Below are positions 1-8,955 of a stretch of 64,000 nucleotides of DNA, piece after piece; the stretch's first letter is position 1; each line of letters starts with the position of its first letter. The DNA comes from Kibdelosporangium aridum (lineage in GTDB: Bacteria; Actinomycetota; Actinomycetes; Mycobacteriales; Pseudonocardiaceae). The notes under the pieces were generated by a model. The model saw only the letters and a program-made list of their open reading frames with translations, ran no database searches and was not told where the DNA came from. Made by a program: the position numbers and the translations under genes. The DNA lies in the NCBI RefSeq assembly GCF_900176515.1, contig NZ_FWXV01000002.1, positions 930,001 to 994,000 of the forward strand, read 5' to 3'.

Positions 1-403
1 GCGCGGGATAGGGAAAGACCTTCCACGGCTCCCGCTGGGAATCGGTCAACCCGCAGGTCACCGGCGCGCTGCGGCCCGTACCCCGTGGATCGAAGCCGAT
101 CAGGTCATAGCTTTCGGCCAGCGCCGAGTGGTCGCTGACGAACTTCGGCTCTTCGAGCCCGGCATCACCGGGGCCACCTGGGTTGAGCAGGAGAACGCCG
201 CGCTTGACCTTGGTGGCCTTCTTCCGGGATACAGCGATGTCGATCTTCGGGCCGGACGGCTTGGCATAGTCGAGCGGCACGCTGACCGTCGTGCATTCCA
301 GCGGGAGGCGTTCACACGGCCGCCAGCGCACCGACGCGTGGGCCGTGACCGAGACCAGTGGCGCGACAAGAGCCCCCGCTATCAACGCCATGAGTATTCG
401 CAT
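1..403 (-). CDS. Secreted alpha/beta hydrolase, tripeptidyl-aminopeptidase type (5' part only)
   Basis: Reading leftward from ATG at 403, the protein opens with a hydrophobic signal segment (MRILMALIAGALVAPLVS) and then shows WRPCERLPLECTTVSVPLDY, the entry sequence usual for the SlpD/SlpE-like tripeptidyl aminopeptidase group of alpha/beta hydrolases. LLLNPGGPGDAG (oxyanion-hole region) and DLIGFDPRGTGRSAP (strand before the nucleophile elbow) follow. The catalytic Ser, Asp and His lie beyond the window edge. Family function is removal of N-terminal peptides outside the cell; the substrate is unknown. An in-frame ATG at 391 is an alternative start. The gene diverges from the methyltransferase at 543 across about 140 bp that must hold both promoters. 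Confidence 0.8.
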   Translation of the reverse strand, partial: MRILMALIAGALVAPLVSVTAHASVRWRPCERLPLECTTVSVPLDYAKPSGPKIDIAVSRKKATKVKRGVLLLNPGGPGDAGLEEPKFVSDHSALAESYDLIGFDPRGTGRSAPVTCGLTDSQREPWKVFPYPA

Positions 404-542
404 GAATCCGAAGTGTTCCGGTCAGCCTGAGCACAGTCAGTAATGCTGAGTTCTCGGCTCGTGGTGGACTTAGCACTACCCGCGTTGCAGTTTCAGCAAC
501 AAAAGTTGCCTGTTCGGGACGGGCGCGCGCATCCTCGGCACT

Positions 543-1142
543 ATGGAACACGGTGTGATGGACGAAGCGTTCTGGGACGACATGTACCGGGAGACGAGCA
601 GGAAGTGGAGTGGCAAGCCCAACCCGCAACTGGTCGCCGAAGTATCCGGTCTCAAGCCGGGCACGGCCCTGGATGTCGGCTGCGGTGAGGGTGCGGATGC
701 CATCTGGCTTGCCGAGCGCGGCTGGCAAGTGACCGGCGCGGACGTTTCCAGCGTCGCACTCGAGCGCGCCAAGGAACACAGCGCCGAGGTCAAGTGGTTG
801 CACCTCGACCTGACCAAGGAGCACGCACCGGACACGTACGACTTGGTGACCGCCCACTATGTACATCTCAAGCCCAAAGAGGACATGGTCCTCGTCTACA
901 AGCGGATCGCCGAAGCCGTCGCGCCCGGTGGCACGCTCTTGATCGTCGGGCACGACAAGCAGGAAATGCACCGGCACGAAATCGATGTCCCCGACGACAT
1001 CTTCTTCGGCGCCGAGGAGATCACGTCACTGCTGTCCCTGGACGAATGGAAAGTCGAGGTCTCCGAGACGCGGACGCTGGACAACCCGGATCACCGCATG
1101 TACGACTTCGTCTTCAGGGCTTCCCGCGTGACACCACGATAG
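543..1142 (+). CDS. Class I SAM-dependent methyltransferase
   Basis: 199-residue cytosolic methyltransferase of the TehB / thiopurine-methyltransferase-like group. Motif I is ALDVGCGEGADAIWLAERG (about residues 41-59), followed by an acidic end of strand 2 (VTGADVS) and LLIVGHDK as a late strand. An N-terminal FWDDMYRE segment is common in this small-molecule methyltransferase group. The substrate cannot be read from sequence. The start could be ATG 543 or ATG 558. Its last 29 bases overlap the 3' end of the convergent glycosyltransferase at 1114-2349, so the two messages are antisense at their ends. It is probably not part of the glycan cluster. Confidence 0.85.
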   Translation: MEHGVMDEAFWDDMYRETSRKWSGKPNPQLVAEVSGLKPGTALDVGCGEGADAIWLAERGWQVTGADVSSVALERAKEHSAEVKWLHLDLTKEHAPDTYDLVTAHYVHLKPKEDMVLVYKRIAEAVAPGGTLLIVGHDKQEMHRHEIDVPDDIFFGAEEITSLLSLDEWKVEVSETRTLDNPDHRMYDFVFRASRVTPR

Positions 1143-2349
1143 GCGTGGCGTTGGCGTCGTCGGTCGCGGCCGTGCCACGCCACCTCTGGTACTTGGTCCG
1201 GACTTTCGTCGCCAGGACACCGCTGCCCGAGCGGACCAGCTCGGCCGCGACCGCCCCGGTCGCCGGCCTTGTCCTGGCGGCGAACAGGTATTCCTCCTCC
1301 TGGACGCGGGCGGCACGGGTGAGCGCGAACCGGTCGACGACCAGCCGGCGGGCGAACTCACCGAGCGAACCTCTGAGGTCACGTGAATCGACGAGGGCCT
1401 CGATGTGCTTCTGCAGATCCAGCACGCCGTTGCCGCCGAGGCCGTACCAGCCCTGTTTGAGGAACAGTGGTGCGGTGTCGGACGTCAGCAGCTCGCTGAA
1501 CCCTTGCTCGCCAACGACGACCAAGGGTTTGCCGAAAGCCATGCCGCGCAATGCCGAACCGCCTTGGCCGACGATGACGTCCGCGGCCGCGTAAGCCGGG
1601 CGCGGATCCGCGACCTCGCCAGTCAGCCGGACAACCGTACGCCCGGCCAGAGCATTCGCCTTGGCAGCACGGGCTTCGATCTCGCCACGGGACCGGCCAT
1701 TGCCCACGAGAACCAGCTGCACCTTGTGGCCTGCGGCGGCCAAAGCGCCGACGGCGTCGCAGGCCGCGAGCAGGCCCTCCAGCTTCAGCTCCGGCACCAG
1801 TCGGCAGATCATCGCGATGAGCACTTCGTCCTGCGGGATCCCGTGCTCCTTGCGGAACACCGAGCCATCGACCGACGGGTGATCCGTGTCCGTATCCACG
1901 GGCGGTTCCAGCAATGTCACCCTGTGGTGGCCGGCTACCAGCGTGGCCTCACGGATGGCTTCGGTGCCCACGACCAACGGCACTGTCCTGGGGAAGAACG
2001 GGACCACCGACATCGACATCACGGTGCCGACAACCGGTGTACGCCAGCGCAAGCCGGGACCGAAGAAGGCCTCGATGACCGGCGGCCATTCGTAGCCGTG
2101 CACGACATGAATTCGTCGCTTGTGGACCGTCCGAACCAGGGTGGCGAGGACTTCGGGGGACGGATTACGGCGGTTGCGCGGGATTTCGATGTGCTCGAGA
2201 CCGAGGTCGTGCACCTTCTTGACCAACGGCCCTGGCTCGGAGAACACGATCACCTCGTGTCCGCGGTCGCGGACCGCGCCTGCCAACTGGATGGCGTTGA
2301 GTTGGGAGCCGCCGATCTCCATGGCGTGCGGGTAGACCAGGATCCGCAT
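1114..2349 (-). CDS. GT4-family glycosyltransferase
   Basis: GT-B fold glycosyltransferase of about 411 residues starting MRILVYPHAMEIGGSQLNA, the N-terminal Rossmann half with the GG turn typical of GT4 retaining enzymes. The second half has LEGLLAACDAVGAL and a late VGNGRSRGEIEARA segment of the donor-binding domain. The usual GT4 EX7E motif is weak here. Start 2349 is preferred over an upstream GTG because the ATG overlaps the TGA of the preceding gene (TGATG). It is the last gene of the leftward operon starting at 7887, and probably adds one sugar to a lipid-linked glycan at the inner membrane face. Donor and acceptor are unknown. Confidence 0.85.
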   Translation of the reverse strand: MRILVYPHAMEIGGSQLNAIQLAGAVRDRGHEVIVFSEPGPLVKKVHDLGLEHIEIPRNRRNPSPEVLATLVRTVHKRRIHVVHGYEWPPVIEAFFGPGLRWRTPVVGTVMSMSVVPFFPRTVPLVVGTEAIREATLVAGHHRVTLLEPPVDTDTDHPSVDGSVFRKEHGIPQDEVLIAMICRLVPELKLEGLLAACDAVGALAAAGHKVQLVLVGNGRSRGEIEARAAKANALAGRTVVRLTGEVADPRPAYAAADVIVGQGGSALRGMAFGKPLVVVGEQGFSELLTSDTAPLFLKQGWYGLGGNGVLDLQKHIEALVDSRDLRGSLGEFARRLVVDRFALTRAARVQEEEYLFAARTRPATGAVAAELVRSGSGVLATKVRTKYQRWRGTAATDDANATPIVVSRGKP

Positions 2350-2648
2350 CAGGGCATCACCCACCGCTCGTCAGGCAGCAGAACGCGGTCCCGTACACCC
2401 GGATCACATGCCACGAGCCCGGCTTCGGGCAGTTCGTAGACAAGGTCGATCGAACCGAGGACTGGCACACCGTCGACATCTTTGCCGTGCATTGTGGGGT
2501 CGTCGTCGAGAAAACCGACGGGAATCCACGCGTATGGCCGTCTGCGAACGGCCGCTAGAGCCGCTCGTGCGCGGTCGCCTGCACCCAGCAGGAGTATGGG
2601 AGCCACGCCTGCATCATCGTCCGCACAGCCCGGTTTCTTACTGTTCAT
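2349..2648 (-). CDS. Stand-alone small Rossmann domain like the N-terminus of FlaA1/CapD-type proteins
   Basis: 99-residue protein starting MNSKKPGCADDDAG. It contains PILLLGAGDRARAALAAVRR followed by IPVGFLDDDPTMHGKDVDGV and PVLGSIDLV, the nucleotide-binding segment (GxGxxG, then FLDDD, then G-V-L-G) seen in the CoA-binding-like N-terminal domain of polyprenyl glycosylphosphotransferases and FlaA1/CapD dehydratases. The catalytic domain that normally follows is absent. ATG 2648 overlaps the TGA of the upstream gene (ATGA), and its own TGA overlaps the next ATG, so it is translated as a coupled member of the operon. It may be a regulatory or scaffolding subunit, or a remnant of a larger enzyme. 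Function not assigned. Confidence 0.65.
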   Translation of the reverse strand: MNSKKPGCADDDAGVAPILLLGAGDRARAALAAVRRRPYAWIPVGFLDDDPTMHGKDVDGVPVLGSIDLVYELPEAGLVACDPGVRDRVLLPDERWVMP

Positions 2649-3787
2649 CGCCGCAATCCGGCCAGATGGGTGAAAGTGTCCGCTCTGGCCGCCCAAGAAT
2701 GGCTTGCCGCAACGGAACGTCGTTGGTCGATCACGTCCGGCGACGCCTTGTCGATCGCTGCTTTCACGACAGCATCAGCGAATTCCTTCGCGTCCGCGCC
2801 GATGTGAATGCTGTCCGTCTCGTTGGCCAAGCGCTTGCTCGCAGGCAGGTCCGTACTCACCACAGGAAGCCCGGCCGCCAAGTACTCCAACGTCTTCAGC
2901 GGGAACGAAGCCCGGTTGAAAGCCGTGTCCGCATAAGGCGTAAGGCCGACGTCGATCCGGGCGAACCATCGCGGCAACTCCTCGAACGGCACCGGACCGA
3001 CGTGGTGCACGTTCGGCCGTTGCAGCAGACCGTCCGATCTACCCGGTTCCCAGTCTGGCTCACGCGGACCGATCAACAGCAAGCCCAGTCCGGTGTCCGC
3101 GACCGCTTCCAGCAACGAGATGTCGATCCGGTCGCTGAGCTGACCGACCAGCCCAGCGATCCGGGCCGGAAAGCCCGCCGGAACCGGACCTGGTTCGGAC
3201 AACACTTGGTACGGCAAAGGATCACAGCCGTTGGGAAAGACAATCGGATGTGCCCCGAGCTCACGCCATCGCTCGGCGAGCTCCGGGCCCACAGCGAGCA
3301 CCAGATCCGCACGGGCAATGGCTTCGCGCTCTTCCCGGAGCACGAAATGCGCGTCCTGGTTCATCAATGACGCACCCGCGACCCAGTCGTCCGTGCCGTA
3401 CAACACGTCCACGACACGATCTCCCCACCTGCCGAGGAGATCGTGTTGCGTGCACGCGATGAACACATCGGGCCTGCGCCGCGACTTCCGCAGCGCCCAC
3501 CCGATCTGGGCACGGACCATCGGCCACGTCAGCGACCTGATGCCCGGCCTGGTCCAGCCGGGCGGGCCGACCGGGGTCAGGCGGGCGATCCGCGGTGCGA
3601 GCGGACCCAACCGCGGCCGCCACATCCTGCCCGCCTTGCCCCGGAAGCGTTCCGGTGTCACCGGGGAGACCGGTGGATCCACCCAGAGCACGTCGGCGTG
3701 GTGGGTCAGGGACTCGGCCAGTTGCCGCTCCGAGCCCTTGACCCCGTCCCACGTCACTCCGGACGCGACGACTACCAGTGGCCTCAT
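2645..3787 (-). CDS. GT-B glycosyltransferase, TuaH-like
   Basis: 380-residue GT-B glycosyltransferase. The N-terminus (MRPLVVVASGVTWDGVKGSE) and the middle motif VVDVLYGTDDWVAGA resemble teichuronic-acid TuaH-type transferases, in which a D-D-W block replaces the usual GT4 signature. IVFPNGCDPLPY and FARIDVGLTPYADTAFNRAS, with PLKTLEYLAAGLPVVSTDLP, form the donor-binding half. It is coupled on both sides by ATGA overlaps: with the surface protein at 3784-7887 upstream and the small Rossmann protein downstream. Role inferred: a cytoplasmic-face transferase assembling the glycan of this locus. Confidence 0.85.
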   Translation of the reverse strand: MRPLVVVASGVTWDGVKGSERQLAESLTHHADVLWVDPPVSPVTPERFRGKAGRMWRPRLGPLAPRIARLTPVGPPGWTRPGIRSLTWPMVRAQIGWALRKSRRRPDVFIACTQHDLLGRWGDRVVDVLYGTDDWVAGASLMNQDAHFVLREEREAIARADLVLAVGPELAERWRELGAHPIVFPNGCDPLPYQVLSEPGPVPAGFPARIAGLVGQLSDRIDISLLEAVADTGLGLLLIGPREPDWEPGRSDGLLQRPNVHHVGPVPFEELPRWFARIDVGLTPYADTAFNRASFPLKTLEYLAAGLPVVSTDLPASKRLANETDSIHIGADAKEFADAVVKAAIDKASPDVIDQRRSVAASHSWAARADTFTHLAGLRR

Positions 3788-6700
3788 GGTGTGAAGACCA
3801 CATCCACCCAGTAGTTGCCGCCCTGGAAGGTCGACGTCGGGAAGCCCGGCCCGGCCTTGTAGACGCCGTTGGCGTTACCCGGCCCGGACAGTGGTGCGCT
3901 CAGTGGCACGCTGGTCACCGCGGTCCGGTTGAAGTAGCCGCCATCCGCCGCGTACCGGCCGTTCGGCGCGGTGTACGAGGCCACATAGCTCTGTCCAGCT
4001 TGGACAGCCACTGGTGTCGCGAAGGTCAGCGTCTGCCAGCCCGTCGCCGTCTCGTTGGTGAACGTCCCGGTCGCCAACTGCTGGCCGCCCGCCGTCCACA
4101 ACGAACCGGTGTGCGTGCCGGTGTTGCCGGTTCCCTTGTAGAACTTCACCGCGGTGATGAACCCGTCCGCCGAGGTGCTGAACCGGACACCCAGCTCGTA
4201 GTTGCCCGAGTCGTTCGCCGCGGTGACCGTCGGAACGGTTGCCTCGCTGAACAGACTGCATGGGCACGTCTGTGTGAGTGTCGTGGTGAACGACCACGTC
4301 GTGGCGGTCGGCATGATGTTTCCGTTCACGTCAGCGATCTTCAGGCTGGCCGTGTACGTCGCACCGGCCGTCAGGCGTGCCGCCGGAGTCCACGAGACGG
4401 TTCTCTGGTCCGCGGACAGCGACAGCGTGCCGTTGATGACCGCGCCGCCGGAGTCCTTCACCGTGTACTGGGCCGTCGGCAGGTCCACCGGTTCATTGAG
4501 GGTCGCGCTGACCGGAGCGGTCAATGAGGCACCCGTGCCTGCGTTCGGCGGGTTCGTACTGGTGACCGTCGGCGGTGTGCTGTCGCCGTTGGCACCGGCC
4601 TGCCAGATCACGTCGACCCAGTAGTTGGTGTTGCCATACGAGTTGGTCGGGAACCCGCCACCGGCTCCGTATCGGTACACACCGTTGTTGCCGTCAACAC
4701 CGCTTGGCAACGCGTGCATCGCTCCGTAGTCGGCACCCACGCCGTTGAAGTATCCGCTTGTGCCGGAGTACCGGCCATTGGGCGCGTAATACGAGACAAC
4801 GTAAGTCGTTCCGGACTGGACGCTCACTGGCGAGTTGAACAGCAAGGTCTGCCAACCGCCACCCGACTCGTTGGTGAACGTTCCGGTCGCCACGCGGGTG
4901 CCGGTGGATGTCCACAGTGAACCAGTGTGCGTACCGGTGTTTCCAGGTCCCTTGTAGAACCGGATGCCGTGCACCGTGCCCCGGCTGTCGAACCGGACCT
5001 TGGTGCCCAGCTCGACCGCGGCCGGATCGTTCACCGCGGCGACCGCCGGGGTGGCGAAGTCGTCCCAGATCGTGCACGGGCACGTGGCCGGGCGCGGGTT
5101 GCCCGTGGTGAACGACCAGCTGTACGGCGGATTCGGGATCGAGTTACCCGCGTTGTCCGAGGCACGGACCTGCGCGGTGTACGTCGTTCCCGACGACAAC
5201 GGCTGGTTCGGCGTGAACGTTGCCGTCTTGCCGTCCGCGGACAGGGCGTACGTGCCTGGCACGCTTCCGCTCGGGCCGGTCAGCGAGAACTGCAGTGACG
5301 CCGGGGCGAGCGGCTCGTCGAAGCTGATCGTCGGCTTCACGTTCAGCGCCACGCTGCCGCCGTTGGTCACCGGGCTGGTCGACGCGACCAGTGGTGCGCG
5401 CGTGTCCGGTCCGGGGTCGTAACCGTAGACCACGTCGACCCAGTAGTTGGCGTTCTGGTAGCTGCGGTCCGGGAAGCCGGACGCACCGACCTTGAACACA
5501 CCGTTCGGGTTGGTTGCCGTGCCTTGCAAGGCGGTCAACGGTTCCAGTCCGGTCGACGAGTTCGTGAAGTAGTTCGCGTCGGCCGCGTAATGCCCGGTGT
5601 TCGTGTGGTACGAGGCGATGTACGTGGTGTTGGCCGTGATCGCGACCGACTCGGGGAAGGTCAGTGTCTGCCAGCCCAACGCTGTCTCGTTGAGGAACGT
5701 GCCGGTCGCCAGTAGCGTGCCGTCGGTCGTCCACAGTGAACCGGTGTGCGAGCCGGTGTTGCCGATTCCCTTGTAGAACCGGACACCGCGCACGTATCCG
5801 TTCGACGCTGCCTGGAACTTCACACCCAGTTCAAGAGCCGTGCCGTCGCCGGAGTCCGGCGTCGCGGGAACGGTGTTGTCAGCCCAGATGCTGCATGGGC
5901 ACGCCCTCGGGTTCACCGTGACGTTGCGGGTGAACTCACCCGACAAGTTCGCCGAGTCGTCGACGGCACGGACCCGGAAGGTCGCCGGACCGGACCTCGA
6001 CGGTGTGTACGTGTAGTTCCAGCTCGACGAACCGGCTTGCCAGTTCGCTGCGCGCCAGGAGGTTCCGTCGACCGAGACCTCGACACCCGCTGGCCTGCCA
6101 CCCAAGTCGCTGACCGTGCCGGAGAACGTGTAGGCCGAGCCGACAACCGGTGAGACTGTCGTTCCAATCACGACGGTCGGCGCAGTCGTGTCGGTCGTCA
6201 TCGTCGCCGGCGTGATGTCGCGTGGCGTCCGCGGCTGGACATTGTCCATGTCCGCCAGCAGGTTCGCGGTCGCCTGACGGATGCGCGGGTCGGCGGTGTC
6301 TCCCTGGTTGCGGATGTGCTTGTTCTCCAAGCCCCAAGACCACTGCACGGATCCGGCGGCGAAGACGAGCGCGCCACTTGGCTGGTGCTTGTAGAGCGTC
6401 AGCGCGTGGGTCTTGGTTCCCGGGGCGTACACGTCGCCCTCGTTCTGCAGAACGTAGTTCCCGTCGTTCATCGTCACAGTCGTCCGGGAAAGCTGTGCCA
6501 CGCCCGGCGGCTGGAAACCGTTCTCTTCGACGGTGTCCCACTCGTAGCCCAGAGTTCCCGGCTTGAAGACGTACGCCTCGCTCGGCAGGGTGCCCATGGT
6601 CGGGGTGTTGCGCCACAAGCGCTGCAGACGGTTGCCTGGCGGGACGACCAGCTGGTCCCAGCGTTCACCGTTGACCGTGAAGATCTGGCCAAGCAAGGCG

Positions 6701-7887
6701 TTCTCCGGCCTGCCGCCGTCCTTCGGCGGGCTCTTGCGGCCATCGCGCCACGTTCCGGTCCACTCGGTCGGGTGCGGATCGACCTGGCCGGGCTTGGTCT
6801 CCTTGTAGCAGACCAAAGTGCGCCAGTTCGTGGCCGGGCCGGCCTGGCTCTGCTCCCACCGGGTCTTCCAGAAGATCTCGTTGCCGGTCATGAAGGCCAT
6901 GTTCACGCCGGCGTTCCTGGCGTCCTCCACGGCCGCGCGCTGCTCGTTCGACCAGTACTCGTCGTGGCCGACGGGCATGTAGACCTTGTGGTTCTTCAGC
7001 AGGTGGCCGCGACGCGACATGTCCACATTGGTGGTGTAGGTGACGTCGTAACCGTTCTTCTCCAGCCACAGCAACATCGGGTATTCGGCGTTGAAGAAGA
7101 AGTTCTCCTGCTCGCCACCGATGATCGGCCGGTTGTAGCTGACCTTGTAGGCCGAGCCGCCGTTGCCCTGCGCCGTACCGGTGTAGAAACTGTTGCCCCT
7201 TGGCGAATCGTTGGGGGTCGGCCGGTTGCCGTAGGTGTTGTACGCCTGCCACGTGGCATCCGCGGTCTGGAACATGATGTCCGACGTGCTGGCGTCGTCA
7301 CGAACGACGAAGACAATGTCACTCTCGCCGATGACGCCGTTTCCGTAATCGCGGCGGAGCACGGTGTAATAAACGCCGGAAACCATTCCGTTCGGCACGG
7401 TCCACGTCATCGATGTGGACCAGTTCCCACAGTCCACAATTCCGGTGTCCTGCGCCAGTACGGCCGGATTGTCCTCGAAGCAGTTCGGCTGGTTGACCGT
7501 GTTGATGACTTCGACGTTGTCGACAATCTTGCGGGCACCGGCGCCACCGTAGTAACCAAGCCGGTAAATGTCGTACCGGAACCGTGGCGCATCGGTCTTC
7601 ACCTTGAATCTGACCGTTTCACCGACGGTGTAGCTGATGTTGTCGGTGAAGCCGGCGATCGTGTCGTCGATCGCGGTGATCATCCAGTCGCCCGCGTTGT
7701 TCGGCGCGACGAGGTTCTCGCAGGCCACTGGGTTGGGCGGAGCCGGCGGAGGGGCACACGGGGCTGGGGTCTCAGCTGCGGCGGTCGAACCCGGCAGAAC
7801 GCCGAGCACTGTCACATTGGCCGCGACCAACGCGACACCTACTAGGTGAGCAATTCTTCGTCGCGATCGTCTGAATACCGAACGCAT
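3784..7887 (-). CDS. Giant secreted protein: dimethylformamidase-beta-like domain plus three DUF4082 and Ig-like modules
   Basis: About 1367 residues. The signal peptide is RRIAHLVGVALVAANVTVLG with a likely cleavage after ALA-type residues near 38. Residues about 50-545 resemble the large-subunit domain of N,N-dimethylformamidase (GHDEYWSNEQR, MTGNEIFWKTRWE). An Ig-like segment follows (VSVDGTSWRAANW), then three DUF4082 modules with the stretch VRFYKG.GNTG.HTGSLW at about 5400-5905, 4600-5090 and 3790-4280, separated by Big_5-type Ig domains. Start ATG 7887 has GGAAGG just upstream; ATG 7917 has no such site. No LPXTG or transmembrane anchor is seen at the C-terminus. It heads the operon of three further glycan genes, so a surface glycan-binding or glycan-modifying role is inferred. 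The amidase chemistry is unproven. Confidence 0.85.
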   Translation of the reverse strand: MRSVFRRSRRRIAHLVGVALVAANVTVLGVLPGSTAAAETPAPCAPPPAPPNPVACENLVAPNNAGDWMITAIDDTIAGFTDNISYTVGETVRFKVKTDAPRFRYDIYRLGYYGGAGARKIVDNVEVINTVNQPNCFEDNPAVLAQDTGIVDCGNWSTSMTWTVPNGMVSGVYYTVLRRDYGNGVIGESDIVFVVRDDASTSDIMFQTADATWQAYNTYGNRPTPNDSPRGNSFYTGTAQGNGGSAYKVSYNRPIIGGEQENFFFNAEYPMLLWLEKNGYDVTYTTNVDMSRRGHLLKNHKVYMPVGHDEYWSNEQRAAVEDARNAGVNMAFMTGNEIFWKTRWEQSQAGPATNWRTLVCYKETKPGQVDPHPTEWTGTWRDGRKSPPKDGGRPENALLGQIFTVNGERWDQLVVPPGNRLQRLWRNTPTMGTLPSEAYVFKPGTLGYEWDTVEENGFQPPGVAQLSRTTVTMNDGNYVLQNEGDVYAPGTKTHALTLYKHQPSGALVFAAGSVQWSWGLENKHIRNQGDTADPRIRQATANLLADMDNVQPRTPRDITPATMTTDTTAPTVVIGTTVSPVVGSAYTFSGTVSDLGGRPAGVEVSVDGTSWRAANWQAGSSSWNYTYTPSRSGPATFRVRAVDDSANLSGEFTRNVTVNPRACPCSIWADNTVPATPDSGDGTALELGVKFQAASNGYVRGVRFYKGIGNTGSHTGSLWTTDGTLLATGTFLNETALGWQTLTFPESVAITANTTYIASYHTNTGHYAADANYFTNSSTGLEPLTALQGTATNPNGVFKVGASGFPDRSYQNANYWVDVVYGYDPGPDTRAPLVASTSPVTNGGSVALNVKPTISFDEPLAPASLQFSLTGPSGSVPGTYALSADGKTATFTPNQPLSSGTTYTAQVRASDNAGNSIPNPPYSWSFTTGNPRPATCPCTIWDDFATPAVAAVNDPAAVELGTKVRFDSRGTVHGIRFYKGPGNTGTHTGSLWTSTGTRVATGTFTNESGGGWQTLLFNSPVSVQSGTTYVVSYYAPNGRYSGTSGYFNGVGADYGAMHALPSGVDGNNGVYRYGAGGGFPTNSYGNTNYWVDVIWQAGANGDSTPPTVTSTNPPNAGTGASLTAPVSATLNEPVDLPTAQYTVKDSGGAVINGTLSLSADQRTVSWTPAARLTAGATYTASLKIADVNGNIMPTATTWSFTTTLTQTCPCSLFSEATVPTVTAANDSGNYELGVRFSTSADGFITAVKFYKGTGNTGTHTGSLWTAGGQQLATGTFTNETATGWQTLTFATPVAVQAGQSYVASYTAPNGRYAADGGYFNRTAVTSVPLSAPLSGPGNANGVYKAGPGFPTSTFQGGNYWVDVVFTP

Positions 7888-8082
7888 TGTTCCGCCTTCC
7901 AGCCCACACCTCTTCACCCCTGTTTGTCGCTGGAAAAATCGGCTATCCGCCGGTTGATGTTACGACTTTTGGGGTAGACCGCCCGAAAGGGAGGTCAAGG
8001 TTCGGTCACAGTGCCCCTATGGAGAAACTCGTGAGTTCACCGAATCGCGAACTCACGAGTTTCTTTCCGCCGCGGCCGGGGG
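7888..8082. other. Intergenic region ahead of the surface-protein operon
   Basis: About 195 bp between the DUF4082 protein and the DUF11-like gene. It holds the hairpin at 8024-8063, the leftward promoter of the 7887 operon (no convincing -35/-10 pair was identified), and a 14-mer GTTACGACTTTTGG at 7959-7972 that recurs with one mismatch at 24302-24315 before the GH26 gene. Confidence 0.5.
8024..8063 (-). terminator. Perfect 15-bp hairpin after the DUF11-like gene
   Basis: GAAACTCGTGAGTTC at 8024-8038 is repeated exactly in inverted form at 8049-8063, with a 10-nt loop. It lies 20 bp downstream of the stop of the leftward gene at 8083 and separates that operon from the next one. There is no T-run on the minus strand, so it may work as an RNA-stabilising hairpin or a U-tract-independent terminator. 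Confidence 0.65.
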
Positions 8083-8940
8083 TCAACCGCAGCTGACCAG
8101 GAGCGGGGTCAAAACCCTGCACGTGGTCGTTGCCGAATCATTCGCGCTGTTGGGGTCATTCGGACTCGACGCGGTCCTCGTTGCCGAGAACTGGTACGGC
8201 AGTCCGATGTAGAGCAGTCCGATCGGGACGGAGAACGTGCCCGTCGCGCTCGCGCCCGGGGCGAGCTCACCGAAAGTGCAGACCGGGACTGATCCGCCGG
8301 TGCAGTTGGTGCCCGCGTTCGCCGCCAGGCCACGAGTGAGGCCGCCACGAACCTCGGCGGAACGCAACTTCCCCGGTCCCTTGTTGGTGACTCGCACGGT
8401 CACGTCGATCTTCGGCACCAGCAGGCTTTGCTTGGGTGTCGCGGTGATCCCGACCGCGACGTCGGCCTGGTTGAACACCGTCAGCGTGGCGAAGTCGACG
8501 GGGAAGATCCCGTAGTTGCGGCCGAAGAGCTGGGCTTGCAACGTGTGCACGGCATCGACCGCACCCGGTTTGACACGCAGGGTGAAGGTCGCGGTCTGCG
8601 ATTCGAAGCCGCTCATCGCCTCGGCCAGGATCGCCTGGTAGCCGATCGGTCCACTTGGACCATCCAAAGTGGCACACGACGCGACCATCGGACCGGTGCA
8701 GCTGACCATCTCCGCGTACTCGGTCAACGGTGTCGGCGTGCTGAGCACGCGGATGGTCGGGTTGAGGATGCTGAACGAGTGGATGTTGTGGACGGTCTCG
8801 GTGATCGTGAAGGTGTCGCCCGGTTGCACTTCGTTGGGCGATACCGTCGCTTCGACCTCGACAGGCTCCGCGTACGCGGGTGTCGCCGCGGACAACGCGG
8901 CCACGACGGCGAAAACAAGCAGAACGGGCCTGATCCTCAT
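8083..8940 (-). CDS. Secreted DUF11/CARDB-like beta-sandwich protein
   Basis: 285 residues with a clear signal peptide (MRIRPVLLVFAVVAALSAATPAYA). The mature part is built of Ig-like beta-sandwich repeats: VEVEATVSPNEVQPGDTFTI opens one, and a second has ADVAVGITATPKQ, VRVTNKGPGKL and GELAPGASATGTFSVPIG, the pattern of DUF11/CARDB domains. Four cysteines in the distal half could form disulphides. There is no membrane anchor. Its start is 15 bp after the stop of the sugar transferase at 8956, so both are probably on one message. A role as an exported partner of the glycan (adhesin or scaffold) is inferred from position only. Confidence 0.75.
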   Translation of the reverse strand: MRIRPVLLVFAVVAALSAATPAYAEPVEVEATVSPNEVQPGDTFTITETVHNIHSFSILNPTIRVLSTPTPLTEYAEMVSCTGPMVASCATLDGPSGPIGYQAILAEAMSGFESQTATFTLRVKPGAVDAVHTLQAQLFGRNYGIFPVDFATLTVFNQADVAVGITATPKQSLLVPKIDVTVRVTNKGPGKLRSAEVRGGLTRGLAANAGTNCTGGSVPVCTFGELAPGASATGTFSVPIGLLYIGLPYQFSATRTASSPNDPNSANDSATTTCRVLTPLLVSCG

Positions 8941-8955
8941 TGGCGAGTTCCCATC

